Shown one piece after another: positions 27,007 through 35,844 of a stretch of 64,000 nucleotides of DNA. Source of the DNA: Sporosarcina sp. ZBG7A (GTDB lineage Bacteria > Bacillota > Bacilli > Bacillales_A > Planococcaceae); NCBI RefSeq assembly GCF_000813425.1, contig NZ_JWIB01000010.1:186001-250000 (forward strand), given 5' to 3'. Below the pieces are notes generated by a model. That model was not told the DNA's origin. It saw only the letters and a list, made by a program, of their open reading frames with translations, and did no database searches. Position numbers and translations under genes: made by a program. Within the stretch, counting starts at the first letter, position 1. Every line of letters starts with the position of its first letter.

Positions 27007-29214
27007 TCACTTTTTATTGGTTACAGGATTATACTCAACCTCAATTAAAGGTCGCTTCCATCCGCCGTCTACGGAAACTTCTACTTTTGGTACATCGTCG
27101 TCTTCCTCTGGTATCTCTACATCAAAGGCACATACCTTCTCCCAATCCTTTTGTTTTAAGTAAACTATTCCGGGTGGTGAACCATCACCCATGCCCTTCA
27201 TATATACTCGGCTTCCAGGTTCCATAGATAACGATTTGCGTATGAAGTTTCCCCCTACACATACTAAAGAATCAGATTTTAAATATACATTCTCTGCATT
27301 TAAATTACCGAGAGCAACCATTTTAAAGTTAGAGTTGTTTTGAATATTTTTAGTTGTAATATTGCCTTTACTGAAAAGTCTGGATTTTGTGTTCCCATAA
27401 AGTATTCCACCAACATCTATATTACCACCTGCACTCAAAGTTAGGTTTGGATTTTCTTGAATTTGACCAGAAACAAAATTATTTTTAGTGATAATGGTTG
27501 TTTTTAAAAGATTATAATTCATAAATCCGTTGACTGTGAAATCACCACCTGAAAGTATTTCCAAGTTTGAATTACTCTGCATATTTCCAGTCGTAAAATT
27601 CTTTTTTGACTGAATTTTTACCGGAACATTCGAATTAAGTACACCATTAATTGTTACGTTTCCACCTGAATACATATCTAAATTAGAATTACCTTGTACA
27701 TTTCCTGAAGTGTAATTCCCTTTTGCATATACTTTAGCCGGTGTATTTGAATTAAATACACCATTAATTGTCACATTCCCACCTGAATACAAATTAAGAT
27801 AATTGTTTGATAGTAATTGTTCAGTTGAATTAAAATTACCACCAACATATAAATTTAGACTGTCAAGATTTTTTTCTAGCCCACTAGCCTGGAAATCTCC
27901 TTTAGCTTGAATATCTACCTTATTGTTATCTTGGATTTTTTCAGATGTGAAGTTTTTATCTGTTTTAATCGTAATAGCCGGTGTATTTTTATTAATTAGT
28001 TTAGAAGTGAAGTTCCCTTTCGTTTCGATATTTGTATTTTCATTGTAATGTATTTTCTCAGCTATAATGTTTCCTTCAACTTTAAGCGACAAACGCTTAT
28101 CGTTTTTCCACATATCTCCTGTAGTATAGTTTCCATTCGTTAAAATATTAACGTTCGGGTTATTAGAGACACTTGAAGAAGACATGTTACCTTTTACTTG
28201 TACATCTAGAAAGCCTGTATTGCTATCGAGCTGACTACTTCCTGCAAAGTTACCACCTGTTCTAATAGTAACGTTATTGTTAACATTAAAGAAGTTGCTT
28301 GAAGAAATATTGCCTTTACTTATTAATGTAAGATAGCCAGTATTCGCCTGTATCTGACCTATTGAGAATTCTCCATTAGATCTAATGTCTACATTATTAT
28401 TTCCATACAATTTACCTAAGGTAATATTCCCATGTGACTGCATGGAGACAGACTTTCCGTAACCTTGTACATTTTCATTTGAATTAATGTTTTCTTTTTT
28501 GTATACAGTTCTTGTTTTTTGATTGTTACTCTCACTAATAATATCTACTTCTTTGGTAATATTTAAGTGATCAATGGGATCCACTTGGGGTATTGTAAAC
28601 GGCTTATAAGTTAGGCTTGGTAATCCCCCATCTGGTAGAGGGTCCTCCTTTGGCTCTTCGACTTCAACGTCTTCACCTGATCCTTTAGCTAGAACTGAAG
28701 GTGCATCAAATTCCATTGATAACTTTAGAATAGACTCCTTCCCATCTAGATAATGACCTTCTATATTTCCTTCAATTGCTATTGGATTTACAGTGTAATT
28801 GATATCGAACTTTTCGGATTCGAGCTTAAATGAAGTACCTGTTGGAGTTAACATGTGTTCCACTTCATCAAAAGCAATTCTCAATTCATTTTTCATTCGA
28901 TCATCATAGAATTTAGCTAGTTTCGTAACATTACCATCAAAGTTTTTATCTGCCATTGCGGCTTTAAACTCTGCTACAGTAGTTTCCCATACGCGGTCTT
29001 TCACCTCATAATACCGATTCGTAAAAGATGTTGCGTAATAGTCGACGCCCATTTCGGCAGATACTACGGACAAATGATTTTTATCGACCCGTTGTTCTTG
29101 TTTGGCATTGCTAATTGCCCCTCTCATGAAGACCGCGCTGATGCTCATGATTAAAACAACGAGAAGTAAGACGATTAATAACGCATAACCTCGTTCATTG
29201 CTCGTAACTTTCAT
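27007..29214 (-). CDS. Pilin-like membrane-anchored protein with a long beta-helix-type repeat array
   Basis: A 735-residue protein that I cannot assign to a named family. The N-terminus (ERGYALLIVLLLVVLIMSISAVFM) looks like a type IV pilin or PilX-type segment, a short basic leader followed by a hydrophobic helix, but the usual Gly-Phe-Thr processing motif is not exact. Residues about 30-190 form a helical plus beta domain, then a Glu/Pro-rich linker. From about residue 252 to 680 there are roughly twenty tandem repeats of 19-21 residues, with core pattern G-N-(F/V/I)-T...N-x-N...(V/L)-x-(I/L/M). This is rich in Asn, Gly, Ser and Thr, as expected for a parallel beta-helix. A short acidic tail ends the protein. 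AGGAGG precedes the ATG. Base composition is more AT-rich than its neighbours. Confidence 0.75.
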   Translation of the reverse strand: MKVTSNERGYALLIVLLLVVLIMSISAVFMRGAISNAKQEQRVDKNHLSVVSAEMGVDYYATSFTNRYYEVKDRVWETTVAEFKAAMADKNFDGNVTKLAKFYDDRMKNELRIAFDEVEHMLTPTGTSFKLESEKFDINYTVNPIAIEGNIEGHYLDGKESILKLSMEFDAPSVLAKGSGEDVEVEEPKEDPLPDGGLPSLTYKPFTIPQVDPIDHLNITKEVDIISESNNQKTRTVYKKENINSNENVQGYGKSVSMQSHGNITLGKLYGNNNVDIRSNGEFSIGQIQANTGYLTLISKGNISSSNFFNVNNNVTIRTGGNFAGSSQLDSNTGFLDVQVKGNMSSSSVSNNPNVNILTNGNYTTGDMWKNDKRLSLKVEGNIIAEKIHYNENTNIETKGNFTSKLINKNTPAITIKTDKNFTSEKIQDNNKVDIQAKGDFQASGLEKNLDSLNLYVGGNFNSTEQLLSNNYLNLYSGGNVTINGVFNSNTPAKVYAKGNYTSGNVQGNSNLDMYSGGNVTINGVLNSNVPVKIQSKKNFTTGNMQSNSNLEILSGGDFTVNGFMNYNLLKTTIITKNNFVSGQIQENPNLTLSAGGNIDVGGILYGNTKSRLFSKGNITTKNIQNNSNFKMVALGNLNAENVYLKSDSLVCVGGNFIRKSLSMEPGSRVYMKGMGDGSPPGIVYLKQKDWEKVCAFDVEIPEEDDDVPKVEVSVDGGWKRPLIEVEYNPVTNKK

Positions 29215-29246
29215 GACGAATACCTCCTACTGATATTCTATATTGG

Positions 29247-29265
29247 CCGAGGATATTCACCTCGG
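29247..29265. promoter_or_regulatory. Inverted repeat upstream of the beta-helix protein gene
   Basis: Perfect 6-bp arms CCGAGG/CCTCGG are separated by 7 nt and centred about 42 bp before the start codon at 29214. It could be an operator or a 5'-leader stem-loop. There is no T run, so it is not a terminator. Confidence 0.4.
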
Positions 29266-29343
29266 TAAATCCATTCAATCTGAAACTTCATTACATGCAA
29301 CACTTACTGATTTCCATTGAACTATCTGTTTCTATTATACCAT

Positions 29344-29392
29344 TAAAAAATGTCCAAGAAGGATAGACTTACTATCTCCCTTGGACATTTTC
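29344..29392 (-). terminator. Terminator after the small two-helix membrane protein gene
   Basis: A long hairpin has outer stem AAATGTCCAAG/CTTGGACATTT and inner stem GGATAG/CTATCT, with a T run on the minus strand (CATTTTTTAATG). It lies about 25 bp beyond the stop codon at 29417. Confidence 0.88.
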
Positions 29393-29416
29393 AGAAAAAA
29401 TATATTATTGCATATT

Positions 29417-29614
29417 TTAAGAATGCATATAGACACCATAGATTGCCGGAATGAGTAGGGCAACTGCGAGACTAACGACAGCCGCAATTTTTGATTGTTG
29501 CGCAAGTCGCTGATCCTCCATTTTGAGATGTTGGAAAAAGGATAGTGTGAAATACAAACATGCGATAACGAATACAGCAGATAAGATATTCAACCAATTG
29601 ACTGTACCAAACAT
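29417..29614 (-). CDS. Small two-helix membrane protein of unknown function
   Basis: A 65-residue protein with two hydrophobic helices (about 9-29 and 42-62) separated by a charged loop (KMEDQRLAQQSK). I do not recognise the family. The ATG at 29614 is chosen because GGAG lies 9 nt upstream; a GTG at 29638 would add eight residues but has only a weak ribosome binding site. It lies 52 bp behind the M20 hydrolase gene and has a strong terminator after it, so it may be the last gene of that transcript. Confidence 0.65.
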   Translation of the reverse strand: MFGTVNWLNILSAVFVIACLYFTLSFFQHLKMEDQRLAQQSKIAAVVSLAVALLIPAIYGVYMHS

Positions 29615-29666
29615 GGCGATATTCTCCAAAGCACTCACTTCACTTTCTATTTATTTTCACACAGTT

Positions 29667-30965
29667 TTAAGACCGTACCATTTGCTGTTCAATGAAATCT
29701 TTCAATACTTGCACTCCGTTTACACAATCACTCAAGTCCGTCCATTCTTCCGGATTGTGGCTGATTCCTTTTTTACTTTGAACAAACAGCATAGCAGCGG
29801 GAACTTCTCTTCCCAACACCATAGCGTCATGTCCTGCACCACTGATCAGCTCCATCGGTTCAATCCCAAATTTAGTAATGGATTCTTTCATATCCGATAA
29901 TAACTCTTCGTTTATCAACAGTGGTTGAACGGTTAATGTCTTTTGGCAAGTGACGTCAACATTGTGTGCTACTCCTGACTGTTCAGCTGCCTCTATAATA
30001 GCTTCCACTAAAGCGTCACGTTTGTCTTCGTGGATATCACGTATATCTACAGTCAGCTCGACTTTTTGAGGAATCACATTGATACCATTCGGAAAGACAT
30101 TCAGTTTACCAATCGTTGCTACAGCTGTTTCACTGAATCTGCGAGGTAATGAAGAAACACTATGAATGAAGTGACTCGCTGCTACCATTGAATCCCTTCG
30201 ATCATTCATCGGTGTGTTGCCTGCATGCCCTGCTTCCCCTTCGAACGTCACATTCATCCATACCGGTCCAGCAATCCCTTTGACAACTCCGACAGATAGA
30301 TCATTTTTTTCCAAAATCTTACCTTGTTCAATATGTAATTCTACAAACAATTCGATATCACTCATCTCTCGCTTTGCATGCCATACAGCTGAAAGTGAAC
30401 TACCATACTCTTCGATTACGGCTTCGAATGACTTACCATCTTTGTCTATTTTCAATTTCGTCTCTTGCTCAGTCAATTGTCCGACCATCGCATGACTTCC
30501 AGTTAGACCGGAACCAAATGTTGTACCTTCTTCGTCTGAGAAAATAACAACTTCATATGGTTTTCGAGGTATATAGCCTGTTTCTTTCCACGCTTCGACA
30601 ACTTCTAACGCAGCAATTACTCCGAGAGGTCCGTCAAAGTTTCCGCCATTCGGTACACTATCCACATGCGAACCGGACATAATTGCCTTCCCATTTTCGG
30701 TTCCTTCTAATCGACCAATGACATTTCCTGCTCCATCTTCAATGACTCGCAAACCCGATTGTTCCATCCAAGACTTCACAACCTGTTTTGCCTGCTTTTC
30801 CTCAGAAGAGTACCCAGGTCGGGTCACTCCACCTTCTAAAGAGGCACCGATCTTCGATAACTCGCTCAGTCGTTCTGCAACTCTCCTGCCATCGACGCCT
30901 CCACGTGAAAGGGATTGATCATATCCAGTAGTCAATTTTGTAAATAAGGTTTCTGAAGCAGTCAT
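29667..30965 (-). CDS. M20-family amidohydrolase (N-carbamoyl-L-amino-acid hydrolase / allantoate amidohydrolase type)
   Basis: A cytosolic metal-dependent hydrolase of 432 residues. Binuclear-metal motifs are recognisable: GSHVDSVPNGGNFDGPLGV (His and bridging Asp), FSDEEGTTFGSGLTGSHAM (Glu), ELHIEQG (His) and the C-terminal SHNPEEW (His). The family cleaves carbamoyl or ureido groups from amino acids or allantoate; the exact substrate is not determined by these motifs. The start MTASETLF is used because GAGGAG lies 8 nt before it, and the upstream ATG overlaps that site. No purine or hydantoin genes are adjacent, so use on N-carbamoyl amino acids is a guess. Confidence 0.88.
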   Translation of the reverse strand: MTASETLFTKLTTGYDQSLSRGGVDGRRVAERLSELSKIGASLEGGVTRPGYSSEEKQAKQVVKSWMEQSGLRVIEDGAGNVIGRLEGTENGKAIMSGSHVDSVPNGGNFDGPLGVIAALEVVEAWKETGYIPRKPYEVVIFSDEEGTTFGSGLTGSHAMVGQLTEQETKLKIDKDGKSFEAVIEEYGSSLSAVWHAKREMSDIELFVELHIEQGKILEKNDLSVGVVKGIAGPVWMNVTFEGEAGHAGNTPMNDRRDSMVAASHFIHSVSSLPRRFSETAVATIGKLNVFPNGINVIPQKVELTVDIRDIHEDKRDALVEAIIEAAEQSGVAHNVDVTCQKTLTVQPLLINEELLSDMKESITKFGIEPMELISGAGHDAMVLGREVPAAMLFVQSKKGISHNPEEWTDLSDCVNGVQVLKDFIEQQMVRS

Positions 30966-31464
30966 CGATTTCACTCCTCTCATTACTTTTTTTGAATATG
31001 CATAATGTGTTGACTATACCACAAAATCGCTGCCATTTAAGATCGAATCTACAAGTTATTCTCTCATTTAACATTCTTGGTTTCCTGGAAGAAGGCGATG
31101 ATTCAATCTTTAGTTTAGTGAATCTGAACTTATAATACTCCGTTACTATTTACCCAAAATTACTACCACCTCTTAATAACCAGGAATTTTCTCAGTAAAA
31201 CCCGTTATATTCAGTTCTAATTACCCATATATTGAAATAAAAGGCGTACGATACTAAGTGTATTCATACTTAATGAATATCCTAGTAATACTTACTCTTC
31301 TATGCAAGAACAAATTAAGTACTGAACACCTATACCAGTCTTAATGTACGTGTTAAAACACTTAATAACGGAGTATTCAATATAATTTATTAGAACTAAT
31401 AATAGTATCTAATTACTATAGCTACACAATTTATCTCGAAGAAGGTTAGGAGGAGATTCAAAGG
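30966..31464. other. Divergent intergenic region, no gene
   Basis: A 499-bp AT-rich spacer between the M20 hydrolase and the divergent GGDEF-EAL gene. It holds the promoters for both and a ribosome binding site TAGGAGGAG before the plus-strand start at 31465. I found no -24/-12 sigma-54 match, no credible -35/-10 pair at normal spacing, no structured RNA and no open frame with a start signal. Confidence 0.5.
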
Positions 31465-33681
31465 ATGTCAGACCCTCAATACATTATAGCGGCCAATAAA
31501 ATGTGTGAAGAGGCAGGAATGAATTCAAATGAAATGTCCGCCCCAAAACATTTCTTAAGCGAGTCAGAATTTGAAGAGAAGAGGATGACGTATAGTGAAA
31601 TCTTATCTGTCGTCAGTTTCTTTTCAAATAAATTGCTGAACTCCTTAAAAGGGACACCCATTCTAGTCGTCGTTTCAGATGAAAATGGATATCTACTTTC
31701 GTCTGAAGGTGATGAAACAATCAAAGCGATGAGTGACCAATTTGGTATTAAGCTTGGGGCACAATTCACACTGGAGGATACAGGTACAAATGTGGTGAGT
31801 CTGTCCTTGCAACAAATGCATCCTATCAGCATCATTGGAAAGCAACATTATCATTCACCTCTCTATGGAATCGCTTGTTATGGGACAGCTTTTCACAATA
31901 AAGAAGAGAATAATTTATTGGGTAGTATTTCAATCATGATGCCTATTGAATTTCAAAATCCGCTCTATCTTTCAATGCTTGTCCAAGTGGTAGATTCGAT
32001 TGAACGTGAACTACTTCTTCGTAGGCAAAATCGTAAACTTAATATCTTAAACCAGATCATGCTTAAGAAAACGAGGAATGGAATTGTCATTACTGATGAA
32101 AACGGTATCACAACGGAATTTAATGAGTTCGCCGAAAAAATATCGAATAATAGTAGAGAATCTGTCATAGGTAGAAATATTTGTGATTCCCCGATCACAG
32201 GAGAGTATTTCAAAAAGGTTTTGCACGATGGAAAAACCTTTAACAATGAAGAAATCAAATTTAAAGATGATAACGGGATACAGGTAGTCTGCTTATTTGA
32301 TGCTCAACCCATTTTTGAAGAAGACAAAATGGTCGGGGCTTTCGGTCAGTTCAGAGATATCTCAAATCGATATAACACGCAAGAAAGATATAATTACTTA
32401 GCTTACCACGATGATTTAACTCTCCTTCCGAACAGAAGATATATTCAGAATGAAATGGAAGCAGTCATCGATGAAATCAATTCAGGTCAAAACCGCCAAC
32501 TTGCTCTCCTTTTTATCGATTTGGATCGCTTTAAAGTCATTAACGACAACTTTGGTCATTCATACGGAGATGAGCTACTTCACAAGGTTAGTGAACGTTT
32601 GACGAGTTCCCTCGGAGAAAACGATACGCTCGCACGAATGGGCGGGGATGAATTCATTTTTCTACTAACTGACTTTGACAACCCGAGTTACGTGATACAA
32701 AAAGCAGAAGAGATTCTTAATCTGTTCAATGATCCTTTTCTTGTGAACAAAAAAGAATTACACACGACTGTCAGCATCGGGGTTGCAATTTATCCTGACC
32801 ATCCCCTTTCCATGGAAAAGTTTTTGGTATATGCGGATAACGCCATGTATCAGGCAAAAGCTCAAGGTAAAAACCAATTCGTCATCCATACTAGCGACTT
32901 ATCGGATGAAATGATTGCAGAATCCGTCCTTGAAATCGAATTACGCAATGCGCTTGAGAATGATGAATTCGTGTTGCATTATCAACCACAAATTCATAAC
33001 ATCACCGGAGATTTAATAGGATTTGAAGCACTGATTCGCTGGCAACACCCCCGATTAGGACTGCTTGAACCTGGACGTTTCATAAGACTAGCTGAAGAAA
33101 ATGGTCTCATCACTCAAATTGGTGAGTGGGTCATCAACGAAGCCTGTTTACAAAACAAAAAGTGGCAAGATTCAGGGATGACACCTGTTAAAATTTCCGT
33201 AAACTTGTCGACTCAGCAATTTTTGACCCGTAATCTCATTTCATATGTAGAAGAAGTACTGGAACGCACAGAGCTTAATCCTAAGTATCTCGTTGTAGAA
33301 ATCACAGAGAATATGGCGATGGAATACGAATATTCCATTTTCGTGTTGAAAGAGCTAAAAAAATTGGGTATCGGTATTAGTATCGATGATTTCGGTACAG
33401 GATATAGTTCGCTAAACTATCTTAAGAATTTTCCGATCGATTACATTAAAATCGACAAATCGTTCGTCAGTGAACTGACGAATGACGAAAGTGATGCGAT
33501 TATTGTGATTGCTACGATAACACTTGCTCACAATCTTCATAAAGAAGTGATTGCTGAAGGTGTTGAAACAAAAGAACAGCTGGATTTTCTCAAAAAACAC
33601 AACTGCGATATCATACAAGGCTATTTCTACAGCAAGCCACTGCCTGCTTCTGAAATCGAGAAAGTCTATTTGTTACATTAA
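31465..33681 (+). CDS. Cyclic-di-GMP turnover protein with GAF-like, PAS, GGDEF and EAL domains
   Basis: A 738-residue cytosolic signalling protein. The first 190 residues resemble the GAF-type sensor at the start of AcoR/DhaR-like sigma-54 activators (VVVSDENGYLLSSEGDE), which is unusual in front of a GGDEF protein. A PAS domain (about 205-310), a diguanylate cyclase domain with intact GGDEF at 393-397 and a phosphodiesterase domain with EAL at 521-523 follow. The EAL domain also shows NLSTQQF, EITEN, IDDFGTGYSSL, KIDKSF and AEGVET. The residues before GGDEF read GENDTLARM, without the RxxD inhibitory site. Both catalytic domains look complete, so the net activity cannot be predicted. It is followed after 23 bp by a ThDP enzyme gene. 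Confidence 0.93.
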   Translation: MSDPQYIIAANKMCEEAGMNSNEMSAPKHFLSESEFEEKRMTYSEILSVVSFFSNKLLNSLKGTPILVVVSDENGYLLSSEGDETIKAMSDQFGIKLGAQFTLEDTGTNVVSLSLQQMHPISIIGKQHYHSPLYGIACYGTAFHNKEENNLLGSISIMMPIEFQNPLYLSMLVQVVDSIERELLLRRQNRKLNILNQIMLKKTRNGIVITDENGITTEFNEFAEKISNNSRESVIGRNICDSPITGEYFKKVLHDGKTFNNEEIKFKDDNGIQVVCLFDAQPIFEEDKMVGAFGQFRDISNRYNTQERYNYLAYHDDLTLLPNRRYIQNEMEAVIDEINSGQNRQLALLFIDLDRFKVINDNFGHSYGDELLHKVSERLTSSLGENDTLARMGGDEFIFLLTDFDNPSYVIQKAEEILNLFNDPFLVNKKELHTTVSIGVAIYPDHPLSMEKFLVYADNAMYQAKAQGKNQFVIHTSDLSDEMIAESVLEIELRNALENDEFVLHYQPQIHNITGDLIGFEALIRWQHPRLGLLEPGRFIRLAEENGLITQIGEWVINEACLQNKKWQDSGMTPVKISVNLSTQQFLTRNLISYVEEVLERTELNPKYLVVEITENMAMEYEYSIFVLKELKKLGIGISIDDFGTGYSSLNYLKNFPIDYIKIDKSFVSELTNDESDAIIVIATITLAHNLHKEVIAEGVETKEQLDFLKKHNCDIIQGYFYSKPLPASEIEKVYLLH

Positions 33682-33704
33682 TTGGTATAGGGAGAGAGTG
33701 GAGT

Positions 33705-35339
33705 ATGAAGAAGGTTGCATCTGTCTTAGTAGAAAATTTTAAACATTGGGGGATCCATCATGTTTTCGGCATTCCAGGGAAGGCCGTTTCCCCCATTCTT
33801 TTTGAACTCATACGTTATGAAATGGAATTCGTACTTAGTAAACATGAAGGTGCAGCAGGATATGAAGCGACAGGCTATTCGTTAATGAATGAAACGATTG
33901 GTGTTGCAGTAGGGACATCTGGCCCTGGCGGCACTAATTTACTTTCCGCTGCTGGACAAGCAAAAGCATCCAATATCCCTCTTTTACTCATAACAGGACA
34001 TCCTTCGATGAAAGATACGGGGAAAGCGATGGGACAAGACTCAAGCAGTTTCGGAACCGATCTGACAGATATGTTTCAATCGGTGACAAAATTCAGTGCC
34101 CGGGTGGAACGCGGGGATATGCTGAAGCCTTTCTTGGAGCATGCACTAGAGAAAGCAGTTTCCGGTGTTAAAGGACCAGTGCATTTATCCATTCCGTTTG
34201 ATATTTTACTGGAAGAGATCGAACCATTTCTACTTGAATTCCCCAGGTCCTATGAGCTGATTTCGCCGAAAACAAGTGAGGTAGCTGAACAACTGAGTAA
34301 TGCGAAACGACCACTCCTTTTCCTTGGAAAAGGCGTTCATTCCAGCAAATCCTACGAAGAAGTCCAGCATCTCGCAGAGCATTGGAAGATCCCTGTGATT
34401 ACAACGCCCGGGGGAAAAGGAACGTTCCCTTCCAATCACTCACTTTCTCTAGGCGCTTTCGGATTAGGAGGAACGCCTGAAGCATCGGCTTATCTCAGTG
34501 AAGGAGTCGATTTGCTTATCGTTATCGGTTCACAACTCAGCGACATGTCAACTGCTGGCTTAACTGAAGTAATGTATCCTGAACACATTCTTCACTTCGA
34601 CTACAATCCAACGTTCATAGGCAAATCAATTCCAGTACCTACCACGCCGGTACTCGGGGATATCAAATCGAATTTAACGGCAATTTTAAAAGATGTTCCC
34701 AAAACAGATAGTAACGAATTTTTATCAAAAATAGAGAAGAAGCCACTGGAAGAAAACACCACTGGAAAGCGCATGTCGGCTGTCCAAGTACTGAAAGCGA
34801 TGCGGAATACACTATCAGAGGAGGCAATTGTTTTCGGGGATGATGGCAGTCATTCGTTCTACGGCATCCAACACTTTGACATCTACAAACCTGGTACGTT
34901 CTTCTTTGATGATATCTTTGGTGCCATGGGCAATGGAATCGGCTATGCTATTGGCGCAAAACTTGCAGCCCCTGAAAAGCTAATTGTCTGCTTAGTCGGA
35001 GACGGTTGTATGTTCATGCACGGAACGGAATTGTCCACTGCATATAACTACGATGCCCCGGTACTATTCATCGTCGTTAATAACGGCCGATTGGATATGG
35101 TTGAAAAAGGCATGAGGAAAATGATTGGGACATCCATTGGAGGTATTTATGAAACCCCTCTTGACGTCACTAAATTCGCAGAATCGATGGGGCTAGAGGC
35201 GATTACTTGCCATACCCCAGTTGAAGTTTCCAATTCGATTCAAGAAGCACTCGCACGTATTCAAGAAACGAATAAACCTTTCGTCATAGAAGCATTAGTC
35301 GATGAACACGAAATACCACCAACGATGGGGAGACAATAA
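33705..35339 (+). CDS. Thiamine-diphosphate-dependent enzyme, acetolactate-synthase-like
   Basis: A 544-residue enzyme with the three-domain layout of the acetolactate synthase/pyruvate oxidase superfamily. The catalytic Glu48 lies in KHEGAAGYEATGY, the middle domain has FLGKGVHSS, and the C-terminal ThDP/metal motif starts at GDGCMFMHG (about 432) and ends in NN about 27 residues later. No anabolic partner (ilvN or ilvC) is near, so it is probably a catabolic or specialised decarboxylase/carboligase. The substrate is not predictable from the sequence. It lies between a GGDEF-EAL gene and a CMD-family gene in one transcription direction with short gaps, suggesting an operon. Confidence 0.85.
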   Translation: MKKVASVLVENFKHWGIHHVFGIPGKAVSPILFELIRYEMEFVLSKHEGAAGYEATGYSLMNETIGVAVGTSGPGGTNLLSAAGQAKASNIPLLLITGHPSMKDTGKAMGQDSSSFGTDLTDMFQSVTKFSARVERGDMLKPFLEHALEKAVSGVKGPVHLSIPFDILLEEIEPFLLEFPRSYELISPKTSEVAEQLSNAKRPLLFLGKGVHSSKSYEEVQHLAEHWKIPVITTPGGKGTFPSNHSLSLGAFGLGGTPEASAYLSEGVDLLIVIGSQLSDMSTAGLTEVMYPEHILHFDYNPTFIGKSIPVPTTPVLGDIKSNLTAILKDVPKTDSNEFLSKIEKKPLEENTTGKRMSAVQVLKAMRNTLSEEAIVFGDDGSHSFYGIQHFDIYKPGTFFFDDIFGAMGNGIGYAIGAKLAAPEKLIVCLVGDGCMFMHGTELSTAYNYDAPVLFIVVNNGRLDMVEKGMRKMIGTSIGGIYETPLDVTKFAESMGLEAITCHTPVEVSNSIQEALARIQETNKPFVIEALVDEHEIPPTMGRQ

Positions 35340-35340
35340 T

Positions 35341-35733
35341 ATGGACAACAATGAGCGCTACGAAAAAGGATCGTACGTAATGAACGAACTATTTTCTGAA
35401 GAGGTACAAACAGGTATGAGAAACATCCAAAAAATCTCACCTGATTTCTGGGACATGATTGTATCATCAGGTTTCGGAGATCTGTATGCTCGAAATACAC
35501 TCACAATGGAACAACGCGAATACATCACACTTACAACACTTATTACTCAGGGCGCATTTGACCAGCTCGGGGTTCACATCCAAGCTGCTTTAAACATTGG
35601 TTTGACTCAAGAAGAAATCATTGAAATCATCATCCATTGCACTGGTTATGTCGGATTCCCGAAAGCCATTCAAGCAATGGGGATCGCTGGGGAGATTTTT
35701 AAGAATTATGAGTTGAATAACACTAAAGTGTAA
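35341..35733 (+). CDS. Carboxymuconolactone decarboxylase (CMD) family protein
   Basis: A 130-residue all-helical protein. The segment RNTLTMEQREYITLTTLITQGAFDQLGVHIQAALNIG matches the CMD fold, but the CxxC of the peroxidase-like (AhpD) members is absent. The later IEIIIHCTGYVGFPKAIQAM corresponds to the second conserved helix. Members without CxxC include 4-carboxymuconolactone decarboxylase and gamma-carboxy-type decarboxylases, so it may act on a product of the ThDP enzyme encoded upstream. The start ATG at 35341 follows the previous stop by 1 nt with GGGAGA 7 nt upstream, implying translational coupling. Confidence 0.85.
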   Translation: MDNNERYEKGSYVMNELFSEEVQTGMRNIQKISPDFWDMIVSSGFGDLYARNTLTMEQREYITLTTLITQGAFDQLGVHIQAALNIGLTQEEIIEIIIHCTGYVGFPKAIQAMGIAGEIFKNYELNNTKV

Positions 35734-35759
35734 GTACCAAGTTTGAGCAATATTAAAAG

Positions 35760-35799
35760 CGCCACGACTTCAAGGAGAATTTATCTTGAGGTCGTAGCG
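35760..35799. terminator. Bidirectional terminator between CMD and S9 peptidase genes
   Basis: A 15-bp stem, CGCCACGACTTCAAG paired with CTTGAGGTCGTAGCG (one mismatch, one wobble), lies between convergent genes. The T run is better on the minus strand (GCTTTTAA). Confidence 0.8.
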
Positions 35800-35844
35800 T
35801 TATCAACTAGCTTCGATTGTTAAAGTGTGAATGCATATCAAACG

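Noticed and set aside
29386..29400. Another CodY-like sequence (CATTTTCAGAAAAAA)
   Set aside because: It is part of the region beside a terminator and lies downstream, not upstream, of the nearest genes.
30966..31464. Possible sigma-A promoter TTGAAA...TACTAA in the gap before the GGDEF-EAL gene
   Set aside because: The spacing is about 14 bp rather than 16-18 bp.
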